In this document: positions 61,176 to 64,000 of the stretch, piece after piece
How positions within the stretch are numbered: position 1 is the first letter of the stretch
How the letters are laid out: every line of letters starts with the position of its first letter
NCBI GenBank assembly: GCA_965248905.1
Contig: CBDFKS010000007.1
Location: 1,922,001-1,986,000 of the forward strand
Reading direction: 5' to 3'
DNA: 64,000 nt
Source of the DNA: CBDFKS01 sp965248905
Lineage (GTDB): Bacteria; Chloroflexota; Dehalococcoidia; Lucifugimonadales; JAGWBF01
The notes under the pieces: model-generated
Database searches by the model: none
What the model was told of the DNA's origin: nothing
What the model saw: the letters and a program-made list of their open reading frames with translations, nothing else
Position numbers and translations under genes: made by a program

Positions 61176-62258
61176 ATGTTGAGCAGCCTGGAGATCAAGA
61201 ACTTCAAGGGCATAAAAGAAGGCACCATTCCCAACCTTGCCCAGGTGAATGTCCTGGTGGGCCGTAACAACTCGGGCAAGTCAACGGTGCTGGACGCCTT
61301 GCTGTTAATGAGGTGCGCTTTCGCCGCTATTGATTTTCTTGAACGAGATGGCGTAGATCAAACAATAGAGCGAAAGGTCTCTAGAGCAAAAGTATCTGGG
61401 TATCCAGAACTGCATTTCAAGATGGCCCATCAAGAACGAATACAGTTAGGATGTACGTTCAACAGCGGTGAAGAATTGACGCAAGACTGGCAAGCTAGGC
61501 CAGGTGCTGTACCCGAATTGAACGTAACTTCAAAGGGAACAACAAAAGAGTTCTTCAGCGTGCCGAATCGGACTCCGGAAAGGCGGCGAATTGATGATTT
61601 GGAAAACAGCGCTTTATGGAGCCGATTAGCATTACATCCGAACGGCATCGGTCAAGAGAACTATAAATTACTGGCAAAAATCCATCTACTAGACCCTACT
61701 TCGTTAAGATCTCCCATGCTTGAGGAGCTCTGGGAGAAGCTCACCCTGGATGAACGGTTAGACCTTGAATTGCGCGACTGGATAAACACTATATATCAAT
61801 TGAATATCGATGGGTTTAACCTAATGCCATTTGGTGGCCATCCCCGGCTAGTAGCCGGTCTACCTCTGGGCAGCAGAGCCGTGGACTGGATGGGCGATGG
61901 GTTGCGGTACGCCCTCAACATTCTGGCGCTTGGAATGCTCCTGGAGGGCACCATCCTGATGGTGGAGGAGCTGGAGACCCATCAGCACCCCGAGTCGCTG
62001 AAGAAGCTGACCCAGACCCTCTTCGAGCTGGCCAAAAGGCAGAACCTCCAGCTATTCCTCACCACCCATAGCTGGGAGCTGATGACCTACGCCCTGGAGG
62101 CCGCGGAGGAAAAAGACGTAGACCTTACGATGCACCACGTGAGGCTGAGCGAAAAAGGCGAGTTTGACTCAAGGGCAATTCCTAGTCCAGATGCCAAGCT
62201 CCTTGCGGATATCGGCCACGACATCAGATTTACCGATAAGTACATCAAGGCTCAATAG
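61176..62258 (+). CDS. AAA/ABC-type ATPase of the OLD/PARIS-AriA-like group
   Basis: About 360 aa from Met 61176 (MLSSLEIKNFKGIKEGTI). Walker A GRNNSGKST is near residue 35. The C-terminal half has Walker B and D-loop in ILMVEELETHQHPESL and the H-loop in LFLTTHSWELM. This is the SMC-like ATPase arrangement of OLD nucleases and AriA, without a fused TOPRIM domain. The gene directly after it encodes a TOPRIM-like protein; the stop and start are adjacent. A phage-defence pair is the best reading. Confidence 0.83.
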   Translation: MLSSLEIKNFKGIKEGTIPNLAQVNVLVGRNNSGKSTVLDALLLMRCAFAAIDFLERDGVDQTIERKVSRAKVSGYPELHFKMAHQERIQLGCTFNSGEELTQDWQARPGAVPELNVTSKGTTKEFFSVPNRTPERRRIDDLENSALWSRLALHPNGIGQENYKLLAKIHLLDPTSLRSPMLEELWEKLTLDERLDLELRDWINTIYQLNIDGFNLMPFGGHPRLVAGLPLGSRAVDWMGDGLRYALNILALGMLLEGTILMVEELETHQHPESLKKLTQTLFELAKRQNLQLFLTTHSWELMTYALEAAEEKDVDLTMHHVRLSEKGEFDSRAIPSPDAKLLADIGHDIRFTDKYIKAQ

Positions 62259-62933
62259 ATGCCAGCGATACCGATAGTGGTCGAGGGCCCTACCGATGTT
62301 GCCTTCTTCCGCAAGTTAGCCTCGTTAGTTCCCCTCCTTCCAGGCACCTCACTGGAGCCCCGCACTCCGGGGGAGAATCGTGGAGGAAGGAACAACATTC
62401 CTGGTGCAGTCGAGGCTCTTGTTACGGCCGGTGTAGAACGACTGATATTGGCTGAAGACTTCAACGGCAAGACTCCAGATCAGATAATTCAGTCCCACCG
62501 CGATACTGTCTCAAGGCATTTAGGACATTCTGCAACCGATCTATCGGACACTGGTGACATGTTTCGGGTACAAAATGTCACTGTTGTAGTAATTCCGATG
62601 GGCCTCTACGATGACCCTGATCTTAACGCCCTGGGCATCACGAGTCACTCAATGGAGGACTACCTAATCAAGTTGCTTCTGTTGGACGAATCTCTCAGGC
62701 CAGCCGGCCCTCGATTTCGCCAACTCATCGAAGGGCTGATACAGACCATAAGAAACTATGGCGTGACCTTCGACTCTAGCAAGGAAATGTTCCAGCTTGT
62801 AAAGCCAGTCATAAAACATGGATTCAGTGACACTGGGGTGGTCGAAGCATTGTTCGAGAAAGCCAGCCCAGAGCATTTGCAGACAGTTATGGACCCACTG
62901 ATAGACCGTTTGGAACGAGCTGCAGCGCTCTAG
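62259..62933 (+). CDS. TOPRIM-like (DUF3226/DUF4435-like) partner of the ATPase
   Basis: 224 aa. It opens with PIVVEGPTDVAFFRKL, a TOPRIM glutamate motif, and later LILAEDFNGKTPDQ in the acidic position. GITSHSMEDYLIKLLLLDE resembles the GxLEDLLL region of DUF3226 proteins. In OLD and PARIS-type systems the TOPRIM partner is the nuclease or effector released by the ATPase. The ATG follows directly on the ATPase stop codon. The second acidic cluster is weaker than in canonical TOPRIM. Confidence 0.72.
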   Translation: MPAIPIVVEGPTDVAFFRKLASLVPLLPGTSLEPRTPGENRGGRNNIPGAVEALVTAGVERLILAEDFNGKTPDQIIQSHRDTVSRHLGHSATDLSDTGDMFRVQNVTVVVIPMGLYDDPDLNALGITSHSMEDYLIKLLLLDESLRPAGPRFRQLIEGLIQTIRNYGVTFDSSKEMFQLVKPVIKHGFSDTGVVEALFEKASPEHLQTVMDPLIDRLERAAAL

Positions 62934-62946
62934 CGACCAATTGTAG

Positions 62947-63720
62947 TTATATCAACGAGCGCCCCTGGCCTGCGTCCACGGGTATGCACACTCCAGTAAT
63001 CATGCTGGCCCGCTCCGAGGACAGGAACGCCACCAGGTCACCCACGGGCTCGGGCCAGCCGAACCTGCCCGCGGGCAGGTTCCGTGTTATGAATTCCTGC
63101 ACCACCTCCGGGGCCTCTTCGTTGGAGAAGCGCTCCCAAGTGCTTCCGGGATGAATGATGGAGCCTGGAGCTATACTGTTGACCAGCACGTTGTCCTTGA
63201 TCAGCTCCACCCCTGCGTACTTAGTGGAGGCTATCAAAGCAGCCTTGGCCCCCATGTAGTCGGCGGAGCCACCATATTCCCGGCCGTAGATGGAGGATAT
63301 GTTAACGATACGACCCCACTTCCTTGCCTTCATCTCCGGAATGGCCAGTCTCATAAGCCTCAAGGCTCCAAACAGGTTCACTTGGTAGCCCAGGACCATC
63401 TGCTCATCGCTGGTGTCGGCCATGGTGCTGCCCCGACGCCCACCCACATTGTTCACCACTATATCCACAGGCCCCAGCTTCTCCACCGTACTCTCATAGA
63501 TTAGCTGCGCCGATGCGGGCTCGGATATATCGGCCATGATTCCGGTTGCAGAAACGCCCAGGACCTTTAGCTCGTCCACAGTCTTGTCCAAGGTGCTATC
63601 AGTCCTGCCACATATGGCTACGTTTACCCCTTCTCCTGCTAGCGCCAGAGCCGACACTCGGCCCAGCCCTCGACTGCCGCCCGTTACTATGGCCACCTTA
63701 CCCGCTATTCCCAGGTCCAT
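62947..63720 (-). CDS. Short-chain dehydrogenase/reductase (FabG-like)
   Basis: Classical SDR (about 257 aa from ATG 63720). Cofactor motif TGGSRGLGR, NNVGG, catalytic Ser in VNISSIYG and YMGAK (Tyr and Lys). The cofactor loop ICGRTDS with Arg suggests NADP. A longer reading from 63756 runs into the palindromic repeat and is unlikely. The substrate is unknown. The gene is oriented with polA upstream on the same strand. Confidence 0.9.
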   Translation of the reverse strand: MDLGIAGKVAIVTGGSRGLGRVSALALAGEGVNVAICGRTDSTLDKTVDELKVLGVSATGIMADISEPASAQLIYESTVEKLGPVDIVVNNVGGRRGSTMADTSDEQMVLGYQVNLFGALRLMRLAIPEMKARKWGRIVNISSIYGREYGGSADYMGAKAALIASTKYAGVELIKDNVLVNSIAPGSIIHPGSTWERFSNEEAPEVVQEFITRNLPAGRFGWPEPVGDLVAFLSSERASMITGVCIPVDAGQGRSLI

Positions 63721-63740
63721 ACTGCGACTCCTTATAGTCT

Positions 63741-63811
63741 TTGGCCACGGAGGCACTGAGACACGGAGATAATTTATTAATTCCTCTGTGTCTCAGTACT
63801 TCTGTGGCCAA
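63741..63811. repeat. Long imperfect palindrome between polA and the SDR gene
   Basis: TTGGCCACGGAGGCACTGAG and the mirrored CTCAGTACTTCTGTGGCCAA form a stem of about 28 bp with few mismatches; the loop is the A+T-rich ATAATTTATTAATTC. It could end polA transcription or be a REP-like element. Its wording (GGCCACGGAGGCAC) is familiar from bacterial dispersed repeats. Confidence 0.65.
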
Positions 63812-63816
63812 CGTCT

Positions 63817-64000
63817 CTATTCCAGGTCGCCCCAGGTATATCCCATCTTCACATCCACCTTCAAGGGGACCGCCAGCTCCAGTGCGTGGGGCATCTCCTG
63901 GTACACCAGCTCTTGAAGGCTCTCTATCTCATCCGAGGGCACCTCGAAAACCAGCTCGTCATGAACCTGAAGAAGCAGCCTCGTACGCATTCCTGACTCT
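63817..64000 (-). CDS. polA: DNA polymerase I, C-terminal end (runs off the window)
   Basis: Only the last 60 codons are present. LLLQVHDELVFEVPSDEIE is motif C of family A polymerases with the catalytic His-Asp-Glu, and VPLKVDVKMGYTWGDLE is the usual C-terminus. The remainder lies to the right. Confidence 0.93.
   Translation of the reverse strand, partial: ESGMRTRLLLQVHDELVFEVPSDEIESLQELVYQEMPHALELAVPLKVDVKMGYTWGDLE

Noticed and set aside
1..64000. CRISPR arrays, rRNA genes and canonical tRNA genes
   Set aside because: No regularly spaced repeat series, no rRNA signature and no canonical TTCGAAT/TTCAAAT T-arm within a cloverleaf was seen on either strand by eye.

Overview
The window reads as a chromosomal segment of a free-living, probably marine or groundwater, bacterium of the Chloroflexota. 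A Dehalococcoidia or SAR202-like member is my best guess. The support is indirect: bifunctional archaeal-type fructose-1,6-bisphosphate aldolase/phosphatase, UGSC-type selenoprotein, LLM flavin monooxygenase-type and MFS genes, lipoproteins with Pro/Thr-rich tethers, no LPS genes, frequent TTG/GTG starts, and a Gram-positive-like LexA box. No rRNA is present to confirm this.

Layout. 1-3034: sufBCD operon on the minus strand with a clear promoter and palindromic operator. 3.2-8.7 kb: a 2-hydroxyacid dehydrogenase, then a thiamin-precursor salvage operon (thiZ-thiX-thiY-tenA-thiD) behind a consensus promoter, a TPP riboswitch and an attenuator hairpin. 8.6-14.5 kb: a MagIII-like glycosylase, sfsA, pyrF, DUF951, an isobutyryl-CoA-mutase-like large subunit and FBP aldolase/phosphatase. 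14.8-16.8 kb: an IS1182-like element. 16.8-20.5 kb: rdgB, moaA, a Rid protein, rnhA, and a gene fusing a probably inactive RNase H fold to MoaC.

20.5-26.2 kb: a metallo-beta-lactamase-fold gene split in two by a 4.9-kb insertion bounded by IS21-type ends. The insertion carries a collapsed istA-istB remnant and five cargo genes: a PLP enzyme, two nucleotidyltransferases of the LicC/PntC and ethanolamine-phosphate cytidylyltransferase types, and two methyltransferases. They look like a pathway for a CDP- or CMP-activated amino-alcohol head group. 26.2-34.8 kb: an MNT-HEPN fusion, then ilvBNC-leuACD on the minus strand, led by a T-box and with a second leader (small ORF plus competing hairpins) before leuA.

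34.9-36.9 kb: an accessory patch with two small unknown genes, a tRNA-like sequence, a perfect hairpin and a broken IS1595 transposase. 37.0-43.1 kb: a UGSC selenoprotein gene read through an in-frame TGA with its partner, two MFS paralogues, an LLM oxidoreductase and a dual-specificity phosphatase. 43.2-46.7 kb: DUF167, a Fur-family regulator, IS630, hicB with a frameshifted hicA, and a HEPN-like protein. 46.7-64 kb is mostly housekeeping (hisS, rsh, rpsT, lexA, ogt, dnaE, polA 3' end), with two tiny zinc-ribbon genes, lipoproteins with AttH-like or thioredoxin folds, an NHL protein, an AAA ATPase plus TOPRIM pair resembling an OLD/PARIS-like defence module, and an SDR.

The most notable items are the IS21-bounded head-group cassette, the RNase H-MoaC fusion, the UGSC selenoprotein, the leuA leader and the ATPase-TOPRIM pair. 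All function calls rest on motif recognition by eye; no database search was run.
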